The notes under the pieces are model-generated. The model searched no databases and was not told the DNA's origin. It worked only from the letters and a program-made list of their open reading frames with translations. A stretch of 64,000 bases of DNA from Macrocybe gigantea (taxonomy: Eukaryota; Basidiomycota; Agaricomycetes; Agaricales; Callistosporiaceae): contig SJRY01000129.1 of NCBI GenBank assembly GCA_011319805.1, forward strand, positions 1 to 64,000, read 5' to 3'. Position numbers and translations under genes: made by a program. Of this stretch, positions 11,818-23,159 are shown one piece after another (positions within the stretch are counted from its first letter, which is position 1; the number at the start of each line of letters is the position of its first letter).

Positions 11818-12232
11818 TGCTACACAAAACCAATTCTGCATGCAAGTCACTCTAACTAACTCAAGAGGAGAGGCGGGGATAAGAATGCTAGTAATTAGCC
11901 AGCTCAAAGCTGGATTCTACTATGTACAATTTAAGTATTTATACATTACGACTACCGAGCATGGACCATGACTATGCTATCCTCATGTTATGTGAAACCC
12001 TTAGCCCTTGTCTGCATGAATAAGGATTCGACTGCGCTCTGCATGTTGTCCTGCAAGTGCTGCGTAATAACCCTTTGCCCTGATCTGCACTGACGCATCA
12101 TTGTCATAGGGTTTCCTCAAGTCATCGCATTATGTCTTGGTTGTCATATTGTGGTTTGTGTCACGTGTTCATCACATGATCTTGAGTCATGTGCCCATTG
12201 TCAAGATAACGATAAGTCCTGAAATCATAACA

Positions 12233-12246
12233 TTACCCCCCTTTAG
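12233..12246 (-). other. Polypurine tract, family A copy 1
   Basis: On the minus strand CTAAAGGGGGGTAA abuts the 3' LTR start TGTTATGATTTC, the expected primer site for plus-strand DNA synthesis. Copy 2 has the same tract next to 33345. Confidence 0.7.
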
Positions 12247-12289
12247 GGATTGTGTCCTTGCAATCATGTTCTTCTTTCTCATCATCCTT

Positions 12290-15200
12290 CTAATTCTCCT
12301 GGCGCTCATCCTTGCCTATGATTTTCTGATCCCGACATTGCTGCCACACCTGCCAGGCTGCGTCCAAGCGGTCTTCGACTTCTTTCAGGTCTGCCATCCA
12401 GCCGGTAAGGGTCTCCTTTTTCAGGAGCGTCTTTATTTGCTGACCGCATGTATAGACCCAGATTTCATTAGCCATGTAGTCGAAGAGGACCTTCGGTGAC
12501 TGGGTTTGATAGAGACGGGTGCATACTACCTTCTTTGGTGTGGGTCACGGCAGCAGTTGACATTGTCCTTTTTCTAGGGATGGCGCCTCGGGGTTCTCAT
12601 GATGAAATTTCATGACCACATTCGGCGCATCTTTGCTGACTTTCTTGGCAGGCTCCCAAGTAGCATCTTCTAAAGGGTACCCTTTCCAATGTATTCTGTA
12701 CTGTAATTTTCCTCTGTTCCATCAAGAGTTTATTACAGCTTCTACTTCATATTGTTTCTCTCCTTCCACAATGATAGGAGGAGGTCGTTTGAGAATTGTC
12801 ACTGCTTTTTGTCATGGGAATGCCGGTGCCATGTATGGAGTAAGTTCAGACTTGTTTCAGACAGGGTGGATTTTCCAGTGTTCCGGTAGTTCGAGTTCAT
12901 ATGCTGAGTCTCCAATTTGCCATTTGACTTTGAATGGGCCGAAACATTTATCGTTAAGCTTGTCAGTCGGCCGGTCAGTTGTGATATTCGTTCCTTCCAG
13001 CCAGACTTGATTGCCCTCATGATACTTTCAGGTGGGCTTCTGTTTCCAGTCATAGGTCCATTTCATCATCTCTGTGGCTTTTAACAGAGAGGTTTCAGCT
13101 TTGGTCCAAATTTCCTTCATCATTTTAGCGAACTCCTCTGCAGTTTGTGACTTCGCATTATGCTTTGGAGGTTCTTTTCCAGTATATGGATGTTGCCTGT
13201 GGTTCAAGTAAAACAGGGAATATCCAGTCACCAAGTGAATTCAATTGTTATAGGAAAATTCGGCCATTGTTAGCCAATCTGCCCAATCTGTTTGCCGATA
13301 GTTCACGAAGAGTTTCAGGTACTGTTCAAGTTCCTGATTGACTCGTTCCGTTTGTCCATCGGTCTGTGGATGATACAGCGTTGAAGGGGCTCCTTTAATT
13401 CCCAAAAGTGCATAGAGGTCTGTCATGAATGCAGAGACAAATTGTCCCCCTCTGTCGCTGATAACTTTCTTTGGAAGTCCATAGTTTAGGAATATGGTGT
13501 CGTGCAGATTGCGAGTGAACCCCTTCTGCCATAATTTCCATATTGACTGGTATGAATTTGGCTCCTTTAGTGAACTGATTTACCGTCACCATTACACCAT
13601 TGAACCCTTGAGACTTGGAGAGGGGTCCAATGAGATCTACAGATATGATCTCCCATGGTTCCTTTGGTACCTCATTTGGATGAAGTGGAGCATGCTTCCG
13701 ATCTCTGATGATCTTTGTCCGTTGGCATTTGTCACATCCTTTGACATATGCCTTGACATCATTCATCATTTTGGGCCACCAGAAGTTACGTGTAATCAAC
13801 TCGTGCATCTTTGTTTGTCCTGGATGTCCCGAGATCTGATCTGAGTGGTGGATTTCGATGATCCGTTCCCTTATCTTTTGGCTTTTAGGAACATAGTATC
13901 ATTTTAACCATGTAACAATTCGGTTGTTTTCCTCCCAGCCATGTTCGCCTTCGTTGAGACATTTCTGAACCTCAGGCTCTCTTTGTTTCCAAGCCCTCTT
14001 GATCTGGTCCAGAATGTCTTGAAATTCTGGTGTTGGTGTGATCTTCGCCATGAAAATCCAGCAAAAATTCTCTGGCTTTAGGAGTATGATGTTTTCATTG
14101 TCATTCTCCCCCTTCTCATAGTCTGGTCATCTCGACAGACTGTCTGCCTTTGTCATCGATTTCCCAGATTTGTGCTCCAGAGCAAAATCATAGTCCTGAA
14201 GTTCCGAGATCCAACGAGCTTGCCTGCGATTCAGCTTCTAAGGCTTCTGGAAGTATTCGAGATTCTTATAGTCTGTCCAAATCTCAAATTTCTGCTTGGT
14301 GCTGCAAAGGTATTGGTGCCATTCTTCTAGTCCGGTCATAATCGCGAGCATCTCCTTGTCATAGATCTCATAGTTCCGTTCTGTCAGGTTTAATGACTTT
14401 GACATGAAAGCTACCGGTCTCCAGGTACCATTGGATTGTTCCTAAGAAAGGATGCCTTCTATTGCATAGTTCGAGGCATCGACTTCCATTCAGAATTTTC
14501 CATCATCTTGGGGCATCATGATGATTGGCGCTGAACAGATCTGACTCTTTAATCCATCGAATGCATCGTCTTGGGCTTTTTGCCATGTCCAGTTGGCTTT
14601 TCCGGTCAGCTCTGTCAAAGGTTCCGCAATCTTTGTGAATCCCTCGATGAAGCATTGGTAGAAGTTACAAAAGCCCAGGAATTGCTGGACGTCCCTTTTG
14701 CAGGTGGGTTTTGGCCATCCTTTGACATCTTCAACCTTAATGGAATCCATCTTAATGCCATTTTCCAAGACAATCATTCCAAGGTACTCTACTTCCAGCT
14801 GATGAAACGAACATTTCTCTCAGATAAAGCTTATTATTCTTTAGCTTTTCCAACATGTATTGAACGAGTCGTCTGTGTTCATTCAAATCTTTATTGAAGA
14901 TAAGAATGTTGTCTATGTAGATAACTATGTATCCCTGATCGATTTCGTCTTTAAAGATCATGTTTATCATGGTTTGGAAGGTGGCCAGTGAATTCGTCAG
15001 TCTGAAGAACATGACCAGGGGTTCGAACATTCCCTGGTTTATCCAAAATGCAGCTTTCCATTTGTCACCTTCTTTCATATGGACATTATTGTATCCCCAT
15101 TGGATGTCAAGCTTCGTAAAGAACTTTGCTCCCTTTAGTTTGTTGATTAACTCTTGGATTAGGGGAGTGGGTACTTGTTCTTTATCGTCATGTTGTTTAA

Positions 15201-16358
15201 CTTCTGATAGTCCTGTACAGATCGTAGGGATCCATCCTTCTTTTTTACGAAGAAGAAAGGCAAGGCCATTGGTGACTTTGATGGTCTAATTCATCTGGTG
15301 TTCAGATTTTCATCTAAAAAGGTGTCCAGCTGTTTTTGTTCATCCAGCATCAGGGGATAGACCTTGCAATCCTAGAGTTTAGCTCCTGGGATAAGCTCAA
15401 TCACATGGTCCCAAGGTCGTCATGGTGGTAGTTCGTCGAACGACTCTTTTCTGAACACTGAATCCTTGAAACAGTGGTATTCTTCCAGTACGATTTCTTC
15501 AAAGGTCTTTGCCTTTGTCACTTTTGCCATCACTTCCACCAGTTTGGAAGCCATTGTCTGGAAAGCCCTCAGATGAAACTCTTGGTTCATGTCGATCATC
15601 AAGAGTTTTTCTCCATTTTCGAAGTCGACCTCATTTGTCTCAATAGAGGTGTCATCATCTTCAGAGTTTCCTGTTTGGACAATCCACTGACACTCTTTGG
15701 GGCATCAATCAAACATGATCTTTTCTGTCTTCCAATCGATCCGAGGGTTGTGATGCTTAACCCACTCATAACTGATGAAGATCTGGCCCTTTCCGAGTTC
15801 AGTAACCAAGAAGATCATTCACTCAATGTGGTCCTGGACCCGGACTCTTAGCTCAATGTATTCACATATGTCACCCGCCATGTTACGGGTTCCGTCTGCA
15901 TTATAGACTGGGATAGGAATCAGATATCTTTTTGTATTGATTTCCTTTTCCTTAATGAACTTCCGGTCTATGCAAGATCCGGTACATCCTGTGTCAAGCA
16001 AGGCCTTTACACTATATGTCCGTCCAGTATCCAAAGTCGTGATTGTCAAAGGTATATCCATTTGGTTTCCATTGCCACCTCTGACAAATCGTGGCTTTTG
16101 TCTGAGGTCGAACAATGTATGAAGTGCATCGTGGTCATTCATTTGATTGATCTCACAAAGCTTCTCCAGTGAAATGTCCTTCTGTCGCGATTGATCTGTC
16201 CATGCCTTAAGGATCGAGTATGCTTTGGACTCATCCTGCCAATAGATCTGTTGAGCTACCCAGAGTAGGGTATATCCTTTTACGAGACCGAATTCTCGTG
16301 CACCTTCTTGTTTGAAATACTCTTTAAGGTCAGGAATGTCTCTTATATTCATATTCAA
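12290..16358 (-). pseudogene. Family A copy 1 pol (protease-RT-RNase H-integrase-chromodomain), broken
   Basis: Read on the minus strand from 16358. Retropepsin: ALLDTGCTGSCID. RT: VIYIDNILIF, the catalytic box with Asn in place of the second Asp, at about 14908-14919. RNase H and the connection region follow at about 14500-14150. Integrase: zinc-finger end (CDKCQRTK), SVDLIGP, then HPQTDGQTERVNQELEQYL. The region distal to integrase, near 12700-12600, matches the chromodomain seen more clearly in copy 2 (HWKGY, ATWEP). The reading is interrupted by several stops and frame changes, for example TGA at 14128-14130 where copy 2 has CAA. Confidence 0.8.
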
Positions 16359-16402
16359 TGATACATAATTAGCCAGTGAAGCAGTGCTTCTTCCCAGCTC
16401 TA

Positions 16403-18685
16403 TTAAAAACCCTGTTTTAGCTCTTTGATCTTAGCAGTAGTAGCAGTAGTCTTGTCCTGCGTCTCTATGTTCCGTGTAGCATATTTCGGTTGGGGGTTCA
16501 TCGGGCAGTTATGTCTGATATGTCCCTTCTGTCCACATCGGAAGCAGTGTCCTTCGTGCCTCATCCAGTCGACATCCATAGCATTGGAATCAGGCTGTCC
16601 TTGAGCATTACCAGTCACTAGTGCTGGAGTTTGCTTCTTAGGTGCCGTGGTTCTCTGTGCTGGTTTCTGAGTTTGCTTAGGGGTGAATCGCTCCTTCACA
16701 CTGAATTCCTTTTGGGCCTGGCAATATTGCCGGTCCAGTTCCATCGCTCACTTATACCACCAGTCGATGTCCTCCTCATGGACACCTTCTAGTTTGATAA
16801 TGCATCATCCGAGCACCTGGTCGAGTCTGTGTTTAAAGATATCGATGAGAGTGATATCATTGTATTCTGTCAAGGGAGCCCAGCTCCAGAATTCAACAAT
16901 ATAATCCTTGACTGGTGATAACTATCGGGAAGCACTAACCTACAAACCAACAAGGTGGAATGAAGGAAGCGTCAGTCCCTATCCGAGGCTGTATAAACTA
17001 CAAGCTGTTCAAGTCACAGAGTAACCCGAGGGACTGTAGAGTGAAGGGGGGGGAATGGAATGGAGTGATTATGGATAGTTTCGAGCAGATTTCGGGTTTT
17101 CTGAAATAAGGTGGTTAGACTTAGCTGAGTTCCTGTGTGATATCAAGGGCTTTGGTGAGGGTTTTGGAGGGGTTTCGACGATAGTGACTTCCACACAAAG
17201 CCAGGGACACTGATTTCGAGACTAAGTACTGTGGCTCCACACGAGCGCAACACTTTGGGATCGGATAACATAAGGACTCCACATGAGTCATAGACTGCGA
17301 GACTGCTGAAGGACTGAGACAGTAACTTTTTCTATATTGTTACAATTGCCAAGTACATGGGTTTTTATAAATGAGAAGATTTCGAGTATCAGAATAACCG
17401 GCGAAGTCGAAACCGAATGAGAGAATGTATCGTATGATTTCAAAAGGGTCATTTAGTGACTGAAACATCAGGGAGATGTAAAGTTATTCAAAATCTGAAC
17501 ATAAAAGGTGAAACAGTAGGTAAAAGAACATCCTGAAGCCAGTACCACGCGTCGTAGAATGGAACGTGAAAATAATCTAAGGAACGTAGAATGTATTAGT
17601 GAAATATGAGTCATGAATTTCGAAATGAGAGTGGATGAAACGGTAGCATGCTTGAAATCCCTTGTTTTGAATGTACTGCAGTGAGGCAGTGTCAGGAATG
17701 CAGGAAGGCATGAGGCAGTGCGATATCAAAAATGGTCTTGCCATATCGGAATCTGGGAATCAGGGGGAGGCATATAGGAATAAGACTGCCTGACTGGATT
17801 GGGCAGTATAGGAAGTGCAGAATGTCCAGAATGTATGGGTGCGATGCATTTGGCGAAGTGTCCGGGACCTGGAATGGAAGCCTCACAGAGTTGTCGACAT
17901 CCCAAGTACTCGAATGAGAAGTCAGCAGCTGGACTGCGGTATCATACTGAGGGGGCCAAGTAGTGGTATGATTTCGAATGCAGGAGTAGGATTACCAAAT
18001 TAGGACTTATCAGCAGTCAGCAGTGTGGAGCGCTCATCACTGGTCGTCATCACTGCAACAGTTCCTTAATCTGGATTATTGCATCATTCCTGGTCTCCAT
18101 GGTCATAAAGAACTTGGAGGCTTCCGCCTTAAAGTTCTCCCAGTCCTTGAATGGTGGAAGATGTCCAAGGGGGTCTGTTCTGACTTCTGGAGTATTAGCC
18201 GTTGCCAGCATAATGATGCAGCCATGTTCCCAATCGTCATAGGTGGAATGATTTCCAAATTCCTGCCTATGTCCATTCAATTCCATCTTGAACTCTAGCC
18301 ACTCTTGTAGCTTGGAGTCTATCCAGTTCTGTGCACATTCGGCCTTGCCTCCCATAATCCATTGCAACACATAGGTTATCATATCCCATTTGTTGGTTAT
18401 TTCCTCTTTATTGAAATAGACTTCCATACATCAAAGCCAGCTTCCAATCAAACCGGGATCCCCTTTATATGGATCTGGCAGTTCTGATTTTGTTCTCTTG
18501 GGCTTCTTGCCCAAGTCTAGTTCTTCTTTGATTGCATCGACCAAAGTCCATGTCATGTTCTGTACCTGTTCGGCCTGCTGAGGGTTGTTTCAAAGGGTGC
18601 CCCAGGCTAAGGCAAGAGGGTTGGCAGTGAAGAGGGTAGTGAGGATAATTGTGATGAAGGTGAAGAGGGCGGTGATGAGTTCCAT
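16403..18685 (-). pseudogene. Family A copy 1 gag, split by a solo LTR
   Basis: Gag starts at the ATG at 18685 (MELITALFTF…). A hydrophobic N-terminal stretch of about 25 residues precedes the capsid region (WLEFKMELNGHRQEFGNHST). A zinc knuckle CFRCGQKGHIRHNC sits near the end (about 16550-16500). The family B solo LTR at 16916-18039 interrupts the frame. The knuckle identifies a nucleic-acid-binding Gag; the hydrophobic N-terminus is unusual for this family. Confidence 0.75.
16916..18039 (-). repeat. Solo LTR, family B, 1124 bp (4-bp TSD CTGG)
   Basis: Inserted in copy 1 gag. Plus-strand ends are TGATAACTATCGGG … GCGCTCATCA. CTGG flanks both sides (16912-16915 and 18040-18043). The uninterrupted site is visible in copy 2 (…CCTTGACCGGTCATCG…). 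The same sequence forms the left LTR of the element at 50840-59222. The 4-bp TSD differs from the 5-bp TSDs of family A. Confidence 0.82.
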
Positions 18686-19367
18686 GATGTGCAATATAAA
18701 GGGGTTGGGTGTGTGATGTGATTTTGTCAAATAGTACCATGTGGGCGGCACACAACTATCAACTCCCACTTTGGTTGGGTCCAGAGAAAAAGGTAGTAGG
18801 TGCCTGTTAAACTGCAGATGGGTCAGCTCAAATCCTCGTCGCAACAGGGACGCCCCAAACGGCAGTCAAGGAAGGTTTCATCATCAGAAGTCCCAGCGGT
18901 CTGGCAACTCCTTTCTCATTTCAGGTCAATACATGTTCCTAACAATGATCTTCAAGGGTGTGTTTGAGAAAGTGGTTGATAGGCAGGGACTATCTGCACA
19001 TCCAAGTCCTCCTGTCTCTCTTGCTGAGGTACGTCCCGGGTCAATACACTACCTGGTCAAATGTGCAGTGGGACTCTCTGAAGATTATCCCAGCACAGCT
19101 TTTTGATGCTCAATTCGGTCAGGGTTGGACTCAATGTTACCCTTAGACCTGTCATATGTCCAAGTACTATGAGCAAGGACCTCTGATAGAGACTGGAATG
19201 TAGGTTGGTGCAGGGTGGGGAGTAGTGGTGGAAAGTAGAAATGTTAGTTTCAGTAGGGGAAGGAGGTATAACAATACAGTGGGTTCCTTTGGTTGCACGG
19301 CACTTGAGGCCATCAGGCAACGAAGGAAGGGTGTGGAGAAAGAAGAGTAGTGAGGTGCGCAAGGGCT

Positions 19368-19378
19368 AGCTTTGAGCT
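19368..19378 (-). promoter_or_regulatory. Putative self-complementary primer-binding site, family A
   Basis: Two bases inside the 5' LTR border, the sense (minus) strand reads AGCTCAAAGCT. Its exact reverse complement AGCTTTGAGCT occurs once in the adjacent LTR (19464-19474 on plus), about 30 nt downstream of a TATAAATA (19499-19506), where the transcript should begin. This arrangement resembles the self-priming signal of fission yeast Tf1. Confidence 0.55.
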
Positions 19379-19800
19379 TTTGCTACGCAAAACCAATTCT
19401 GCATGCAAGTCACTCTAACTAACTCAAGAGGAGAGGCGGGGATAAGAATGCTAGTAATTAGCCAGCTCAAAGCTGGATTCTACTATGTACAATTTAAGTA
19501 TTTATACATTACGACTACCGAGCATGGACCATGACTATGCTATCCTCATGTTATGTGAAACCCTTAGCCCTTGTCTGCATGAATAAGGATTCGACTGCGC
19601 TCTGCATGTTGTCCTGCAAGTGCTGCGTAATAACCCTTTGCCCTGATCTGCACTGACGCATCATTGTCATAGGGTTTCCTCAAGTCATCGCATTATGTCT
19701 TGTTTGTCACATTGTGGTTTGTGTCACATGTTTGTCACGTGATCTTGAGTCATGTGCCCATTGTCAAGATAACGATAAGTCCTGAAATCATAACATCAAG

Positions 19801-21600
19801 TGCCGGAGGTAAAACGTTCACCTTGTTGAGGAGGTCCATCAATCCTGGTGCCAAATAGTATTGTATAGTGTTTTCTGCTGTGGTGTTAGATGGTTTGACC
19901 TTGGAAAGATGTACACAGGCATGGTGGTCTGAATTACTATCACCATAGCCATTGGTGTAGTAGTTGTACAACTTGGTACATTCAATGACATTCTCAGAAC
20001 ACATTGAACTGTGGTGTGTGGCATTGAACCACCCAAGGTGAGATGCAGTTCACTCATCACAGATTTCAGAAGAAGAGATTGAAAAGATTTTGATTGCAAT
20101 CCACTATTCACAAAAATTAGACCATGAACAAAGGTAAAGGTGATTAAAGACAAATGGCAAGCTGTTTGGAATTTGATTCACTCTCAAGTGCCTTCCACTA
20201 GTCCAAGGGTTTCATATCAGCACTCCATGGATGGCTACGAAATGGTTCCAAGTTGTAAGCCCAACCCATCATCTCAGAAACAAGCACATCTGATTCTTCT
20301 TTGCTGCTGCTATGTATATGTAGCTGTTTGCCCTTCAATATCTGCAAAGCAGACTTCAGAAGGTGCTTGTAAAGTGTGGGCTGCTCTTCCTTTCTGAGCA
20401 GTCTACCTTTGACTTGTGGCATTATAAGCTGAACACTGCCATTCTGATGAAATACTAAAAAAATGAATCAATAACATGGTGACTGATAGATGGACCATTA
20501 CTCATACATGGATGCAACCAATACTCTAGAAAGAAAACCTCATATGATGACTCTGCCATCATCTGATCAAACCAATGATTATAAATTTCTTGAATTGAAT
20601 TGCTCAAGTATGAAAGTCTGCATTTAGGATCAGCAAGTAACCATTCCAGATGCCAGGCAATGCAGACCCATGCATAGAACACATCTGTGTATGTTATATT
20701 TTGCCCCTCTATTATTATGATAGCATTGGCTCCAGACAAGAGAAGTTGAATGAAAGATGACAGATTGCTCATGAAACTATAGTGCATTGGACATTTTTCA
20801 AGATACAGCAACAATTTCTTTGTCTGAATTTTCTGCTATCATGAGTCATTATTAGAAAGATTTTGAATGAGATATAGTGCAGGAGTATTGAATATTAGTA
20901 TGCCTTTTTCAAGGCAGGCTGTTATTGCTGGCATACATGATTCAACTGCCTTAGCCTGAATGTATGAGGTTGAAAACCATGTTTCTGATGCTGACTTTAT
21001 GCCTTCCAGTATTCCCAACTTTTTGCACTCAACAGAGAGCTGAAAAGTGCCATAGTTTGATTTTCCAAAGTAGTTTGAGATGCTCCAGATGATGGAGAAA
21101 AGCTATAGAGCAATCACATTATTTCTAATGATAGTTTTGCAATAAGAGAATAGCCATTTACCTCTTTGAATACTTTTCCAAGATCTTTCATATAAAGATT
21201 GAGATTATAACATGGGTTATAGATATTGAGAATCCATGGATACTTTTTATATAACTTTATCTTAGAAATATGGACATTGGCACCACCATCACCAGCTACA
21301 GTACCATACTTTGCTATGCCATGCTCAATGAGAACCTGGATTGTGGCCTTAAATTCAACAATACAGGAATATAAGAACAAACCATACCTGCTCCGCAACA
21401 TCATGCAGTGCTTGTCCAGTTACAGAAATACCTTTGAACACATGACCCTCTGCAAAGATGGACCTCTGCACTAATGTTGTCATGTGAAATGTGTAGATTT
21501 CATCTCTGGCATATGTGCTCCATCTGTTATATGACAATGTCAAGAATGTGTGCTCAGCTAAGAATTCAGCAAGCTTCCCTCCAACCATAATGCTTTCCTG
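19801..21600 (-). pseudogene. hAT-like transposase (DUF659-type), main part, broken
   Basis: Minus-strand frames in order: FLAEHTFLTLSYNRWST, YGTVAGDGGANVHISKIK, YNPCYNLNLYMKDLGKVFKE, then a helical region and SYEVFFLEYWLHP. The layout (new-host target motif with 'S..NRWST', an Asp-containing GDGGAN, 'C..NLYMKDL') is that of the DUF659/hAT RNase H-fold transposases. Frames are broken by stops and possible introns. The 3' end continues at 11419-11817 beyond the family A insertion. The N-terminus is lost at the border with a family C fragment near 21610. Confidence 0.55.
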
Positions 21601-21621
21601 AGTGATATGTCTAGCAAAGTG

Positions 21622-23103
21622 GATAGCAATCGCAGAGTATCAATACAATAATAAAGCACACCAGGGAATGAAAGAGACACCATTCTACCTCAATTATAGA
21701 ATACACCCCTGGAAGGGAGAACTGCAGACAATAGAAGGAAACAATTCCACAGCAAAGAACTTTGTTGAAAGAATGGACCAAATATGGAAAGAAGCAAATG
21801 CTATGCTGCAGTATGCACAAACACGGGCCAAAGATAATTATGATGTGAGGTGAAAACTAGCCTGTGAATATAAGAAAGGGGATGGAGTATGGCTTGAAGC
21901 CACCAATATCACAGTCAATCGACCATTAAAGAAGTTATCGGCACTCCGATATGGACCGTTCAAGGTGATTAAAAAGAAAGAAGCCTTGGCATATCACCTG
22001 GAACTCCCAGCATCATAGCAGCTGATACACCCCATGTTCAATGAAACACTACTCACATCTTATAAAGGACTCTGTTTCAAGATACAAGAGTGACCATTGC
22101 TGCCACCCTCTGAAATCATAAATGATGAAGAAGAGTATAAGATAGAAGAAATTCTAAAAAGAAAGAAACAAGAAAGGGAAATGCTATTCCTGGTCAAATA
22201 GAAAGAATATAGACATGAGGAGAACATATGAATCAAAGAGAAGGAACTGGGGAATGTGCAGCAAGCTCTAGACCACTTCTTAAAGAAGACTGCAAACCAG
22301 AATAAAAAGACCACAACAAGAGGGAAGAAGACCAAAAATTGCACATCATGACCACCAATGCCCCCATCAGCATTGACAGTAGTGATGAGAGCTGTGCACC
22401 TATCCCCAACTGCCCAAACAACTATGAGAATCTGGCAAGGATTCTCAATGGTAGTGACTACATGGACCCTCTCGCTATCACACTTGGCATGTACATGCAC
22501 TATGTTATGACCATCCGCATGCACCTCTGGACTGGGTGAACCTCTGATGGGACTGGCCCCACTGCAGCAGAATGTATTGCACTTTGCGAGGCAATGGAAA
22601 TGTTTCGCACAGAAAACTGGTGATTTAAACTCCTTGCCACCATACTCCATCACATCCACACCTATAATGAGGAGCTCATTCATACATGGGCCCCATATGC
22701 TGCAACTGCCTGGGAGAGCAATAATGGGTGGGAATAGCTAGACTAAGGTTTTTTGCAAGGACACAAATCTAAAGAGAGGGTGATGTTACAGACATCACCC
22801 AAAGGACCATTCAATTTCTTATCTTATCTTTTCCATATCCCTTATCTCTCCCATCATACTGTGCAGTGCACAGTCATCAAGTCATTTCACTTCCCTAGTC
22901 ATCCTGAGTCATCTCCTTCCAGTCTTACTCATCTGCAGTCCACAGCATTGTGCAGCCCATGGTCCATGCTCAAGTACTATAGCATATAAAAGGACTCCCA
23001 GATGTACCAGTAGCACTAGGCTTCATATTCCTTTTGCCATCATCTCAAGACCACTCTCACACTTAGTCTGCCTGAGTCCTTTTGAGATTCATCTAGCCTA
23101 ACA
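21622..23103 (+). mobile_element. 3' fragment of family C Ty3/gypsy, with 3' LTR (22784-23103)
   Basis: Plus-strand integrase C-terminal frame (EYQYNNKAHQGMKETPFYLN…, then KLSALRYGPFKVIKKKEA) with stops, followed by PPT (AAAGAGAGGGTGA) and a 320-bp LTR, TGTTACAG…GCCTAACA. It is a near-identical inverted copy of 42302-43790 in the family C element. No 5' part remains; the homology begins at about 21622 next to the hAT-like remnant. The segment carries the LTR TATA-like GCATATAAAAGG at about 22980. Confidence 0.82.
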
Positions 23104-23159
23104 AGATAAACATATCAAAAGGTCTCTGATTATCATGTATATATTAATATTACAGACTA

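Larger units (their letters stand above)
11818..19795 (-). mobile_element. Full-length Ty3/gypsy chromovirus, family A copy 1 (TSD TCAAG)
   Basis: Two LTRs of exactly 415 bp (11818-12232 and 19381-19795), both TG…CA on the minus strand, differ at about seven sites by my alignment. TCAAG flanks both ends (11813-11817 and 19796-19800). The order on the minus strand is 5' LTR, PBS, leader, gag, protease, RT, RNase H, integrase with chromodomain, PPT (AAAGGGGGGTAA), 3' LTR. The element is 7978 bp; 1128 bp of this is a later family B solo LTR plus its 4-bp duplication in gag, leaving about 6850 bp. It inserted into an hAT-like gene. All large frames carry stops, so it cannot encode its own proteins now. 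Confidence 0.92.
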
